Source: Adiantum capillus-veneris
Lineage: Eukaryota > Streptophyta > Polypodiopsida > Polypodiales > Pteridaceae
DNA length: 64,000 bases
Assembly (NCBI GenBank): GCA_014529385.2
Contig: CM043966.1
Location: 97,586,087 to 97,650,086, forward strand
Direction: 5' to 3'
The first letter of the stretch is position 1, and each line of letters starts with the position of its first letter. A program made the position numbers and the translations under genes. The notes under the pieces were generated by a model, which was not told where the DNA came from, searched no databases, and saw only the letters and a list, made by a program, of their open reading frames with translations. Shown here in pieces: positions 11,402 through 24,400 of the stretch.

Positions 11402-13693
11402 GGAAAGAAAGAGAGCTGCAATTGGCAATTCTTTAACACTTGTTGATGCATTGTATGTACCTGGGATAAAAAGGAACCTTTAACTTGTATTTGCACATGC
11501 TAGACTTGGTCTTGTAGTCAATTTGTGGATGACAGATGTATAGTTCATGATCTCAGTTTTGGTGATGAAATTGTTGCATCTGACCTTTTGAGTCATGGGT
11601 TGTATAAGCTCACTTTGTATGACATGTGTGGAAAAAATTTTGCAATTGCGGTTGCAGATTAAAGGGTTGTTTCAGATGCAAAATTGTGGCATGCACGTTT
11701 TGGGTATCTAAATTTTTCCACTTTGTTGCATTTGCAAAAATCTGATATGGTTGCTTCTTTGCCGTCTCTTGAAGCACCTGTAAAACATGTTTGTGAAGGC
11801 TAAATTTTGGGTAAAATACAGTGTGCTAAGTTTCCAAAGGATGGGTCAGTTCGTGCTACATGGAGACTGAAACTTGTGCATAGTGATGTTTGTGGGCCTA
11901 TGCAAACTCCATTCTTGGGAAATTACTTGTACTTCATGACATTCATTGATGACTACTCCAGGCATGCATGGGTATATCCGTTGAAAGCTATGTCCAAAGT
12001 GTTTATGTGCTTCAAGAAATTTCTTGCTATGGTTAAAAATGTCTTAAAATGTACTATGGGCACCCTCCATTCTAATCGAGGGGGGAGTATATCTCTCATG
12101 AATTAAATACATTTCTGGCTAGTCATGGGATAAAACACCAATGTACAGTGCCGTATACACCTCACAAAAGTGGTGTTGCTGAGAGGAAAAATAGATCTCT
12201 TATGGAAATGGCACGATGTGTGGTCAAGAGTCAAGCTTTACCACATTCGTTTTGGCTCGAAGTTGTCATGTGTACTACTTATGTACTCAGTAGGTGTCCT
12301 ACAAAAGCATTGCAGTCTATGACTCCACATGAAGCATGGCATGATAGAAAGCCATGTATTGAGCACATGCGTGTTTTTGGTTGTTTGGCTTATGGTTTAG
12401 TGCCACAAGTGCAGTGCACAAAAAAATGGATGATAAGGCTATCAAATGTTGTTGGTTATAGTGTTGAATGCAAAGGTTACAGGTTGTACCATCCACAAAC
12501 AAAGTGTATTTTGGTCTCACGTGATGTTGTGTTTGTGGAAGATTCTGTTCAGCCTTTGTTGTCATGTACTAGAGATAGTAATGTAAGCTCACAAAACATT
12601 TATGATAGTTTATTGCCTCTTTTTAGTGGTGCAAGTTCAAATGTAAATCCAAATGAGGCAAATGTACAGCCTATGGGGGTTTCTAAAAATGTTACAAATC
12701 AGCCTATTATTGATGCAAATGTACATGATGTACTCGATGAGGAAAGGGCTGAAAATGAGCAAGCCAGAGGTATGCCAAAATGGTTGGTGCACAGTTTGCG
12801 TGATAGTAAATTGGATGAATCTTTGTCTAGTCGTACTACTTGTTCAGGTTCTCGCCATGCCTCTTATGCATCAAATTGTTATGCTTTGGATATGTCTAGC
12901 TTATGTGATATAGAGGAACCTCTATCTTTTGATGAAGCACAGAATTCAAAAAAACTGGATGGCTGCCATGCAATGAGAATATGATGCACTTATAGAAAAT
13001 GACACATGGACTTTATGTGATTTGCCTCCTGGCAAAAAGGCCATTGGTACAAAGTGGGTTTACAAGTTGAAATGCAAGTTGGATGGTGAGGTTGATCACC
13101 ATAAGGCTCAGCTTGTTGCAAAAGGTTATCTGTAGCAGAAAGACATAGATTATGAAGAAACTTTTGCTCCCACTTGTTGTATGACTACTATTCATTTTCT
13201 ATGTGCATTGGAAGCTCATTTTGGTTGGTATGTACATCAATCCAATATTGTTACTGCTTTCTTGAATGGTGACATTTTCGAGGAAGTCTATGCAATGCAG
13301 CCTCATGGTTTTGTCAAGAAAGGACAGGAGGACAAAGTGTGCAAATGTAAGAAGGCTTTGTATGGGTTGAAGAAATATCCTCGTGCTTGGTATGAGAAAG
13401 CTGACACTCATTTGGTCAAATGAGGCTTTTGTAATAGTCGAACAGAAAGCACATTGTATGTCAAGCGTGAGGGCGATGTACTTCTCATTGTTGTTCTTTA
13501 TGTGGATGATTTGTTGATCATTGGTCCCAATGAGGCACATGTTGCTGAATTTAAGTTTGATTTGAATGCTACTTTCAAGATGAAATATTTGGGATTGTTG
13601 CATCATTACTTGGGCCTTTTGTCAGAAAAGTTACATAGAGACATTGCTATGTAAGTTTGGAGTTGAGGATTGCAAACCTATGGCCACTCCCAT
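11402..13693 (+). pseudogene. Ty1/copia pol: protease end, integrase, RT
   Basis: It begins inside the protease tail (LVDALYVPGIKRNL). Next comes the integrase zinc region (LWHARFGYLNFSTLLHL, with the second Cys followed by TAA), then the integrase core (LVHSDVCGPMQTPFLGNYL, FIDDYSRHAWVYPL). The second catalytic Asp reads Asn (HSNRGG). The third region is HKSGVAERKNRSLMEMAR. RT follows: GTKWVYKLKCKLDGEVD, FLNGDIFEEVYAMQP and the catalytic LYVDDLLIIG, which is intact. A TAG replaces Gln at about 13133 and a TGA follows at 13423. The last readable segment (KFGVEDCKPMATP) is cut by the LTR of element B at 13694, in the RT/RNase H region. No 5' LTR or gag is present. Confidence 0.9.
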
Positions 13694-14615
13694 TGTTAGC
13701 AGCAAGCTAACTCAGATACCATTTTTTGTAGCTCTCATTGTAAAAACACTAATTATTTTGATAAATCGTGAATACTGTAACTCCTATTTTACAAATAAAC
13801 CTTGTAATTGATGAGTCGGGGCTACAAGCTTCCAGATTGTATCAACATGTCTTTACCCATCTTTAGTTACAGCTCCCAAATTATTAGTTTTGACCACCAA
13901 AAACCTTGGCTAAGCTATAAAAGCCAATTTTTGTAAGTTATTTTTAAGTTTTGGATAATGAAATACACAGCGTGATCTAACGGTGCTCACTTCTCTCCTT
14001 CTCGCACTTCCTAGTCCCTCCCTGGTTGTCACATTGCATTTGCGTCAGTTGCGTTGGAACCGCAGGTAAGAGCTCTACGCATTGACGTAAGCATTTCACA
14101 GTATTTCGTAGCTTTTGGCCTCGCCAACCCACGGCCTAATTTCATCATAAGTAGGAATTTACACTTCAAAATCAAAAACTAAGTATAGGCGAGGTATTGG
14201 GACATCATTGCTAAGAATTTAGATGCATTTTGGGTCGAAAACGACTAGGTCAAAAATCCATTGCTGTTAATAATCGTGATTTTTGCACTTGACCCAATGT
14301 GGGATTTGAGACCATAAGCATGTGTGCTTAGGTCTCATAAAATTTTACTAGAAGTTTCGTTACGTTTGGATGTCATTTGATGCTTTAACAGATGTGATTT
14401 GTTTGCCGATGAGTGATTGGCTTTTGGTGATTTCAGTCACTTGAGTGTAGCTTGAGTTAGATGCGAGTTGTTTGTTGTTTTACGAGAGATTGACAACCTA
14501 TTGTAGCCTGTATGCACTAGCTGAGTCAGCTTTGTCCCATGGATTGACAATTTAATCGTGGTCCTCGCTAAATCTGCAAAATAAGATAGGTGTGAGGTTA
14601 GACACCCATTCCACA
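13694..14615 (+). mobile_element. Element B 5' LTR (922 bp)
   Basis: It runs from TGTTAGCAGCAAGCTAAC to CCATTCCACA and is followed at once by a primer binding site, so it is a 5' LTR. It is inserted in the copia pol after the bases CCCAT (13689-13693). The matching target duplication and 3' LTR of B are not found. The same LTR family occurs inverted at 26404-27323, with roughly 10 percent divergence by eye. Confidence 0.9.
13916..13923 (+). promoter_or_regulatory. TATA box of B LTR
   Basis: TATAAAAG lies 222 bases into the LTR, where an LTR promoter is expected. The inverted relative at 26404-27323 keeps a similar word (GGTATAAAAGCC on its own strand). Confidence 0.6.
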
Positions 14616-14617
14616 TT

Positions 14618-14635
14618 TGGCACCGCTGCAGGGGA
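14618..14635 (+). other. Primer binding site of B (tRNA-Asp type)
   Basis: TGGCACCGCTGCAGGGGA lies two bases after the LTR. It resembles the complement of the plant tRNA-Asp 3' end (TGGCGCCGTTGCCGGGGA) with a few mismatches. Elements A and C have better versions of the same site. Confidence 0.75.
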
Positions 14636-15293
14636 TCGAAGAGACCTAAACTAGGGAGAAACACGAGTGTCTTGTGAATTTATCCTTTAACTTCCTCTAG
14701 GTTCTCCTAGAGTAAAAACTTTCTTTTTAGAAACCGCATAGCTTAAGATTGTCATCTCATGCTGTGTAGAGGTAATCATACTTGCTGAGTGCCTTTAGGA
14801 TTGTAGGATTGTAGAACTAGAGTAGGATTTTGAGAATGATTGATAGATGAGATAAATCTTAAGCTCAAAGCTCAAAAAACCATAAAAACAAGAAAATGAG
14901 TGTTTGTGGACACTTTCCACAACCCCATTGCATTAGAACCTAGGAGTAGGGTAAGTAGGATCCCAGATGGGTTTCAGAACATTTCTCTCTTCAAAAGACT
15001 CAATTGTGAGCTGTTATTTGAAGTTGCAAAATTTCAGGTCTACGGCTAGAAATAGCACGAAAAGACTTCCAACCACTCAATCCGACCGGAGTGTATGCTT
15101 AAAAGTTTCAACCAGTGGGTAAGCTCAAGGACACATTGAGGTAAAAATTTCAAGAGTTTGCAAAAACTTAGATTATTTACTTTTTCTTGAAATTTTAGGC
15201 TAAATTAAGTTTTGACTTGATTCATAGGCTTAAAATAGCTCTTTAAAAGATTGTCCATTGAAAAAGTGCAAAAAAAGGTTCATTTTAAGCGTG

Positions 15294-15319
15294 AAGTAAA
15301 TAATCACAATTATTTACTT
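15294..15319. repeat. Leader palindrome in B (copy with 4-base loop)
   Basis: The arms AAGTAAATAAT and ATTATTTACTT pair perfectly over 11 bases around CACA. Confidence 0.8.
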
Positions 15320-16126
15320 TCAGCTCAAAACTGACAAGCTTGATACCAATGACTCATTGTATATGTACAAACAACTTTTGTGAAGAGCCATAGAATTTGG
15401 ATCACCAAACTAGCAAAAAACAAGGTAAAAACTAAAGTTTGTACTGACTTTCGAGAACTTGAGTGTAAATTGGGGAAAAATTTGTCTAAACTCAATGAAA
15501 TTTGATTCATAGGCTTAAATTGATGTGATAGACATGTGTATATGCTCAGTTGTCCAAATCACGATTATTTACATATGTCCCATTTTTCAACTTTTTTGAC
15601 CAAGTTAGCATACCACTAGTTTTACCATGTTGTAATAAGCCCACAAACCAAATTTGGTAAGATTTGGATCATTGGATTGAAAATTGTGACCAAATTTGCA
15701 AAGTTAGTCTGCGGACAGAAAATTGATGACCATTTGACCAAAAATTATCCAAACTTGATGAAACTTGGCTAGAGACCTTAGGTTGAGGTGCTTAACAGAT
15801 CCTGTCAAGGTTGGGACAAAAACTTGCAAAAAACTAGCTTTAGTAAATAATTGTGATTCTTTATTTCTGCTTCAAAAGTTGATAATTTTTCACATTTGAG
15901 TATACCACAAGGTCACGCATATCAAGTAGAACACACTAATCAATTTTGGTGAGATTTGGATCACAAAATTGAGACTTAAGCCAGATTCTTGAAATCAGAG
16001 TATGCGGGCACGAAACAGTTTGCTAAACTTGAACAGATTTTGTCCAAACTTAGTGAAACTTGTCCAGGGACCTTAACTGGTTGTACACTTGGCAAATCAA
16101 GCCAAAAAGTGCAAGAAACTGAGAAA

Positions 16127-16150
16127 AGTAAATAATCATGATTATTTACT
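16127..16150. repeat. Leader palindrome in B (perfect, 24 bp)
   Basis: AGTAAATAATCA followed by its exact reverse complement. Imperfect relatives are near 15556, 15842 and 15170. Confidence 0.85.
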
Positions 16151-16545
16151 ATTGCTACACAGAGACACCAATTTTGACTTTTGAACTTTTGGGTTCAATC
16201 GCTTTTGAACTTTTGGGTTCAATCGGATCCAAATTGGTACGTGTTTACTAAGTTTTCAGGTTGCAAATTAGTCCTTTGATTTTTTTGCAAAAGGAAAATC
16301 TGAAAGTCTAAATTGCTGACTCCCATAGCTCGATTTGAAATGATCCGCATAGACCAATCACAATAGTTAGCAAAAACTACCCATTCTTTGTGAAAGAATA
16401 GCTAACTTGATCAAAATTGATATAGGAATTAGGTTGCAGACAAGGAATTGGCACCTTGACGGAAGTTGCAATCAAGTCAAGTGGAAGAAATTGACAACAA
16501 GTCAATCCAAAGGTAAGTACTCTATCCAGGGCTTCACAAGTCTAT

Positions 16546-18450
16546 ATGAACCTTAAATCTGGTCGTATATTAGGAAACCAAGGCATATTTGGAGAAACCT
16601 CCAGTAGAGTATCCATCGAAGAGAGTGTGAATCAAGGCAATCCTTTGCACACTATCCTTGAAGAAATCTCAGACACTTTTTCAAATTCAACATCTAAAAT
16701 GTCTTCCTATTCGACTCACTCAGAAACCGAAACGACAGTGCGCTATAAGTATATACTCTCTTTTTATAAGACTAATCTCCATGGAGCTCAAGTTTACCTG
16801 GATCCTAACGAAGAGTATGCTATTTGCTTGATGACCATGGTATTGAGTTTGAGAGGAGATCAGGGAAAACAAACAAGGAAAAAGGTACATGGATAGAAAC
16901 AGAACTCGGTATTTACAAGTGAAAACCCTGATGTGATGGACAAATGGGGGCTAGAAGTAAACACCATAATTCCATAAATGGCAGCTAAAGAAGGGCAACC
17001 AACTCTCGAATTTGAGGGATACGATTAAGTTGATTTGAAGCCACTGAAATGGCTTATTACGGATAATCATAGGATTGGAGTCTATTGTTGGGAGGATAGA
17101 AATTTAAAAGATCTTCTATGGACTTCGCATGCCAAATCAAGACAACTAACACCCATGAAGATAATCTATATCTTCAAAATTGTTATAACAACAACTTTGT
17201 TATGATGACTCATGAGGAGGTGGAACAAACCAAATACCAAGGGTACTCCATAAGAGATTGGATATTGGGCCAAGGACCAGAAACTATTCCAAGAGATGAA
17301 CACCGTGAGAGATCTTCTAAAAGTAATGTTAAGAAACCAGAAACCACCTCATCATGAAAAAAACCAGATCACACTAAAGCCAATCCAAGGCTACATGAGT
17401 CACTATTTCCAACAGATTGGTTTGAAGGACTCGAAACAAGACCAACTGCAAGGAGACCGGGAGTTGAACCAAATAGACGTGTCAAACCATCTGATTTTCA
17501 GAGATGGGTCAGAAAATACAGTGGAACGAGGGATCCATATGACCACTTAGCAAGCTTTAAGCAAGGGCTAAGAGAAAAACGCATATTCAATTTTCATACT
17601 CAATTTGAGGGGTTTGGAATGACATTAGAAGAAAAATCATTAACATGGTTCCAAAACATTCCACCAAGGTCAATCATGGACTTGAATACTTGGCTGAAGG
17701 ATTTGTAGCTGCTTGTTCCAAAAGAGGAATCAAACACAATACAGTAGCTCAAATCTACAGCTTTAAACAGAAACAAGGTGAGCGTTAGGGATTGTGCAAC
17801 TCGAATGAAACAATACATTGCCACATGCCCAGAGCTAGAAATACCTGCAGAAGAACGACTAGTATCATTGTTTCTAGAGGAACTGCTAAACAAAGAACTT
17901 CATGCTAGACTGTATATCAAGAAGCATACGACCTTAGAAGAGTGTGTGTCAGATGCTATTGACTTAGGAGACAATTGTGATATTTTCAACAAAGAATATG
18001 TCCCTAAGGATAACCAAAGTGAGAAAATAGCATCCCACCAAACCAGGTCAAGTGGGAACGACAGCTGCAACACCGCTTTCAACCATAGAAGACATGTTCA
18101 AAAGGATGAATAACATGCAAAAAGCACCTATGAGGGGACCAGGACAAGGGATACCTCAACAAGGACAACCAATTAGACCACATGAATGGTGTGCAATCGA
18201 GGGTAAATGGACCAACCATGAGACCAATGAGTGCTATTACCGACCAAAGTATGATGGGAATGTTCAGTACGTGCCTATGAGGCCACAAGGACAACCCATG
18301 TACAGATATCAGCCTAATATGGCCTTAGTTCAAAGACCACCGATTGGGAATGAAAAGACCTCAACCTGTGTTGGGTCAACAACCTCCATATCCGGGACAT
18401 AATGCAGTGCCTATAAAGTACATGCATCCAGAGGGAGTCATAGATGAACA
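16546..18450 (+). pseudogene. Element B gag, first part
   Basis: ATG at 16546 gives MNLKSGRILGNQ, matching the gag starts of C (MNLRSGRNLQNN) and A (MHLRSGQVL). It is broken into several frames by stops and shifts (16896, near 16975, 17357, 17550). The central gag region is readable (LASFKQGLREKRIF, TQFEGFGMTLEEKSLTWF; then MKQYIATCPELEIPAEERL) and parallels C around 61080-61420. The proline/glutamine-rich part near 18340-18400 (RPQPVLGQQPP) is almost the same as in C. At 18450 the frame is interrupted by a solo LTR. Removing that insertion and one copy of GAACA rejoins the frame at 21458. Confidence 0.85.
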
Positions 18451-19190
18451 TGTAAGGTCTCTACTTTCAAATTGGACACAAGTTCTATTACGCAGTCGAA
18501 TTTTCTTTAACCATCACTCATTATTTAAGATATTCAAGTTCAAATTATGAATCGTAGGTTGAGAAAACCTAGAATTTAAAATTTACGCTACAAAATTCTG
18601 ACATGTTTAGCTATATGAATCACTAACTAACTTATTGCAAAACTTATTTACTGATTGTAGAATTTTCTTTTACTGTTGTAAAGTTAATATAAGACTGTAA
18701 AGTTTAACTTAAAAATGTAAAGTAAATTATCATTAAAGAAATAAATAAAATAATTATAAAGACAAAAGAATACACAGGGATGACAAATGAAGGCACATGG
18801 ACTCACTTGGACTCACATAGGAGGGGACAAAGTGGGACACACTGTCACATGAAAAGGAGAGGCTAGTCTTGACTAATCTTAATGAGGGGGGGCTGTGTGG
18901 CCTTCTCTTTTGATGATAATGACAAAGTGGTCAAGCTGATGGGTACCACAAGGGTACCAAAAACGCGGGTATGATTTTTGAGGAAAAAAAATTATTTTTT
19001 TAATAATTTTAATATATATATATATATATGTATGTATATATATATATTTGGAAAAAAAAATTGAACATTTTCCTTTCTGCTATAAATAGAGCATCCATGC
19101 TCACACTTTAGACATAGAGATTGCCTCTATAGCGCTCACAAAGTGCTGCCACTTCTCTTAGAGAGAAGGCGCCCACAAACCACTAAGAGA

Positions 19191-19800
19191 ACAAAAACTC
19201 TAGTGGATTAATAAAGTGCGTATTAATTAAGTATTCAATTAACTTTAGGAATGATGTGTGTGTGCTATCTCTTACTCTAATCTCTCTAATATATTAGTAA
19301 GATTCAATTAACTTTAAGAATGATGTGTGTTTGGTATCTCTTACTCTAATTTTTCTAATAGATTAGTAAGATTCAATTAGCTATGTGTGTGTGTGCTATC
19401 TCTTACTCTAATCTCTCTAATAGATTAGTAAGATTCAATTAGTTTTAAGAAGGATATGTGTGTGTGTGTGTGTGTGCTATCTCTTACTCTAATCTTTCTA
19501 ATAGATTAGTAAGATTCAATTGGTTTTAAGAAGGATATGTGTGTGTGTGTGTGTGCTATTTCTTACTCTAATCTCTCTAATAGATTGGTAAGATTCAATT
19601 AGCTATGTGTGTGTACGTGCTATCTCTTACTCTAATTTCTCTAATAGATTAGTAAGATTCAATTAGCTTTAGAAAAGGATGTGTGTGTGTTCTCTTTTAC
19701 TCTAATCTTCTAATGGATTAGTAAGATTCGATTAACTTTAGAAAAGATGTGTGTGTATGTTTTCTCTTACTCTCATCTCTCTAAGTATACCTATTCTCTC
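19191..19800. repeat. Minisatellite inside solo LTR
   Basis: About eight units of 60-80 bases are built from CTATCTCTTACTCTAATC, TCTAATAGATTAGTAAG and ATTCAATTAG, joined by (TG)n stretches of varying length. Confidence 0.85.
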
Positions 19801-20613
19801 TAGTTAGTACATCTTCACTATTAACTTATGCATAGTTAATTGAAAGTTAATACATAAGAGAACTCATCATATTCTTATTATACATGATGAAATTCTCATT
19901 CACCAATTTTATTGTCAATTAGATTAAGTACAATTTTGAATAATACTAAAAATTGATTTAGTTGAAGTATAGAAATTGAAGTTAGAATTGGATTAGAAAT
20001 GTGAAGCATAAAAGTAATGCATTCCTAAACGTTCACTCATAGTTTACACACTTAATTTTTGATTAATTACGATTAGCAAATATTTGATGTATAGAAATTA
20101 GATGTAGAACAACAACACTAAGTGTGAATCCGAGTTGGCGAGAGTTCAAATTACAAACTCTCTTTAGAAACAAGGAGATTACTAGGGAAATTGACCAATT
20201 TAAAGTTCTAAGTGTATAACATAAGTGTAGTACAAAAAAATGGCTCCAAAGCGTGCTTCGGACCCAAGGCGCTAATGATCATGAAGCTGGTACAAGTAAC
20301 GGTGGAACTCCTACAGAACATGCTATGTCTCCACCAATTGGACCAATCGGAGCTATGGTACAGGTTAGTATTGCAGTTTCAAGTTATGCATCATTGCATA
20401 TGCGAGACCATAGAAATATATTATTTACCTTATGAAAAGAAAACACGTACCGAAACCAAGGGACTTAACCCCAAGAAACTCGGCATATGTTTGACAAGTA
20501 GGAAAGAATGTTTGGTTAAACTGGTTGTGATAGGAAAGAATGTTTGTCCAAAACCTTCGGTATGGTTTCTCTCAAGTCTCTCTACTTATTAGCGCTAGTA
20601 TTATATGGCAGTT

Positions 20614-20777
20614 GTCGAGGCGTGAGATGACGCCCAGGATGGCACCGCTGATGCTGTGGTGGGAGTACACCCAGATTAGCCCAGGTAGATACTACAGTTT
20701 TGTCTTGCCGTGGCGTGAGGATGATGCCCAGATTGGCACCGTTGTTGCTACGGCGGGAGTAAGCCCAGATTAGCACA
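20614..20777. repeat. Two-copy tandem repeat in solo LTR
   Basis: Two units of about 72 bases, about 91 bases apart, share GGCGTGAG, ATGCCCAG, TTGGCACCG and CCCAGATTAGC. The short ORFs over them are not supported as genes. Confidence 0.7.
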
Positions 20778-21457
20778 ACGAGTACTTGTCGAGCGGTATG
20801 GGACGCTCATGAGAACAAGGGTTTTTATAAATAATGTATATACCGATCAGACATAATAGCGCTAGTAGAGATTCTTAAGTGAACCTAATCCAAGGGTTGT
20901 TGGTGTAAAATTGGACGACTTCTTGTTTGACTATTGTTTGTAATACTGTTTGAAGGGCTGTTTTAACGAACCAGTATCATAAATAAAGTAAAGGAACATG
21001 TATGTTTAAACAGTGTGATAGTAATTAGATAACAAAAGAAGGGTGAGTGTGGTGTGGAAAGTGGGAGAATGATACCCCGACGGTATCATTCTATGGACGG
21101 GTGGACCCGATGAGTCGGGTAACTTTCCAACGTTAGAAATTGTTTTTTTTTAAAGTCATAAATCTTAAAAGAGACAAACCTTGGCAGTTGTGCTTCTGAA
21201 ACATGGAGAAAAAAGCGCATAGGTTGGTCACTCTAAGATTTATACTTTTAGGTATAATTGATTATAGATAGTTTTTAGATAGGGTTATGGTAGTCACGCT
21301 CCGCCATAGCGAGATAGGACCAATCCTTCACTAACGGTTCATGCCCGTGGCTACGTAGTAGCTAAGGCAATGTCCGTTGGTTTTTTTTTTTCAGGATTGG
21401 AGACCTATCAAAGGTACTTCGCTCCTCTCAAAAAGGGAGCAGTGACCTCACAGAACA

Positions 21458-24400
21458 AGCAATAGTGCCGGTTACAATCTATGCCGAGCCTAGTCCATCC
21501 CTAGTAATGGTAGAAGGAGATTGGTATAATTCACATCCACCACCAATGGAAGAACCTGTGACTTATGCAATACAAGAGCTTGCACCAATGTGCTATGTAG
21601 CTAATCAGAATATCAGACCTCCTATGGTAAGACCCATGATTAATCCCAGAACTAGAAACTGTCATAAGTGGTGCAGATGATCATTGGAAAAATGAATGCT
21701 TAGAGCCTGACAAGAACCTCAAGCCAATTGAAGCTTATTGCATACAATGTTGCAAAAAGGGAGTACACTTCCCGAAAGATTGTCCAAAAAATCCTTTAAA
21801 CAAGGGTAAAACAGTAGTAAACGTAGTCCAAGTGATACCTAATAGCTCATCTGAGAGTAAACCGATTGTTCCAATCAAGGTAATCACCAAAGCCCAGGCT
21901 AAGAAAAAGAAACATAACTCCTCTGATGACTCGGAGAATACAAAAATTTCCTCTCAAAAGACCAAACGAAGTAGAAACAAAAGGTATGAGATGAGAAAAC
22001 AAAAACAATGGGCTGAAATTGAGGAGAAAGTAAAGAAGCTATTCCAAGAAAAGGTTAAAGAAACTGGAAGTGAAATCAAGAAACCACCGTAAAATCTGGA
22101 GGATCAATTTTGGTTGATAAAATTTGTGAGCCTATTAATGCAGCTTCGGAAGCCTACCGAGCGGGACTTAAAGCAGGCCAAAACATGGAAAACAAATGGA
22201 AAAACTATTCTTCTCCAGACACTAAAGTAGCTAAGCTTGAAGCTTATCAAAATTTGGTAAGGATCACGCAAGAGTTGCTGGAAAAACAAAAACCCAAGCT
22301 CAAAAGTATGGCAAAACCTAAGGAGCTTGTGGTAAAAACCAATAAACAAAAATCCAAAATGGTGGTAGAACCCCACCTTGAAACAAAAGAGCCAGAACTT
22401 ATAGTGCCGGACAGCGAAGATGCCTTAGACGGAATTCCATTTGTTGAAGAAGACTGGCCAGGACACTTATGGGAAAAAGTTAGAGAGATCAATGATGGGA
22501 GCCTAACACTGAAGTCAGCTCCTATAGAGGAAGTATGGTTAAACAATCTACCTCCTGATATGGACATGGATGTACAATCCTTGTATAGGGATTGCAGATC
22601 TGAAGCTTTAGGAATGTCTAAACCATTGACCTTGAAAACACTACCCTCTTACTTGGGAGATAACGAAGATGAATCCATAGTGTGTAAGACCACTCAAGAA
22701 AAAAGAGCAGAACAAACCCTAGAAGTAAACAACATGCATTCAATCATATCTACACCCATCCAATGCACTCTTACTTTAGGAGAACCGTTAAAAATCAGAC
22801 CATATTTATGGAATGATCTACAAAAAAACTCTAGAGAAGGTGGGAATAAAGGGGCTAATCGCAGAAAAATTGGGAAAATTGAAACACGAAATGGACAACA
22901 AAGAGATTTGATCTATTCCAATGAACAAAGTTGGAGAATACTCCAAAGAGGAAGAAGGAAACACAACCCCTCTAGTGAAATATAATGACACAAAAACCAT
23001 GGTAATACTGGATAGTGGAGTAGGCATAGCCATAGCCACAAAAGCAGTATGGGAATCCTGGGGACAACCAGCCATAGACAAACTCGAATGAAATTGCAAT
23101 TGGCTGATGGACACATTAAAAGACCATTAGGACTTCTTGAAAAGGTGATAGTTAATTCTTGTGGATTGGATATCAACACACTCTTTCCATAGTAGACTTT
23201 GGAAAGAAACTCAATTACAAAATCATATTGGGAAGACCTTTCATGCGACAAGTACAACTCATCCAAGATTAAGGAAACAATTATCTGTACTTGAAGCAAG
23301 TGGGATTGATAACCAGGGTTAATCTAAAAGATCACACATATAGAGATGTCATGAAAACGCCCATACAAGAGTTCAATTCAGTCTCTTTGGCCAAAACTAA
23401 GCTTCCATCTTGGTTGAACAAAGACACTCCTAATTTGGATGTACAGAGCTTCAAAAAGCGGGAGTTTAAAAAGGGAAGAATGTATCTTAGAAAGGGATTG
23501 CATGGATGAAGCTTATGTACCCGAACCCTTTCTCGAGCATTTGTTTGAGCCGTTTAAGTGGACTCAAATTTTAACGACAATGGATGTATGCATAAATACG
23601 TCTATGTCTACTCAATTTTGCAATGAGGACGGCTATGACATAATTCCCATACAAATGATCTCAACTCTCCATTGAAGAGGAAATTCAGGAACCCAAGGAC
23701 TTGATGAAATCTCAACAAGTCTTTTCAGACCTCTATTATGATGCAGCAGATGAGTTAGAAGAACACTCAACTACCACTGATGATTCGGGGTCAGAAAAAG
23801 AACATGAGAGAGCTAAGCTACTCATGAAAGGAGGGGAGGAAAAGTTTTTTGACTTTCCTAACCAGAAACCAAGAAGATAGAAATGGTATAGACAAAAAAG
23901 AGACACTAGGAATTTGAAAGCTAGACCTATGCCATCAGTCTCTAGTAGAACATAGTTCCTGATGCAGATAGATGCACATGATTGTGGCAAGGCAAGGACA
24001 AAAACATTGGCAGTATCCTTTAAATGAAGAACATGAAATGACAAAAACGTCGAGAAAAACGAGAAATAAAACTCAAGCAAAACCTAAAAACCACAACAAG
24101 GATTCAACCATGACACGACTCGAACGAAAAAAAATATCAAGAGTTGAAAAAAGCTCTAAATGAGATATATACAACTGGAAATGGAAACCACTGAAGAAGA
24201 GGGTAAAGTCGTAATAAGTGTTCCATCCCATTACAAGAAATATACTCTCCAAGATCACAAAATCATAGTCGAACAACCTGTCAGGGAACTACAAAAAGAG
24301 GGCAAGTCCTACAAAGGGCTTGAAAACACACAAAAAATAGATATGGTGGAACCAGGAAAAGAGCCTAGACCAGCCTACATTGAAAATGACCTTACGAAAG

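Larger units (their letters stand above)
14636..16545 (+). repeat. Leader of B with repeating about 285 bp units
   Basis: The 1.9 kb between primer site and gag ATG has no gene. It repeats a layout of phrases (GATTTGGATCACNAAATTG, CCAAACTTGATGAAACTTG, GACCTTA) at about 260-290 base spacing near 15296, 15556, 15843 and 16127. Each unit contains a palindrome or half-palindrome around AGTAAATAATC. A short direct duplication (CTTTTGAACTTTTGGGTTC) sits near 16180-16220. Confidence 0.65.
18451..21452. mobile_element. Solo LTR (3.0 kb) nested in B gag
   Basis: It runs from TGTAAGGTCTC to GACCTCACA and is flanked by the perfect 5 bp duplication GAACA (18446-18450 and 21453-21457). It has TG..CA ends, no internal gag or pol, and a TATA-like word at about 19081-19088 (CTATAAAT). 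Together these mark a single long LTR left by recombination. It contains a minisatellite and a short tandem duplication. Its sequence is unlike the LTRs of A to E, so it is another family. Orientation is not certain; the TATA word suggests plus. Confidence 0.85.

Noticed and set aside
20212-20776. Frames of 60-126 codons in the solo LTR
   Set aside because: They cover a duplicated non-coding block inside an LTR and match no gag or pol motif.
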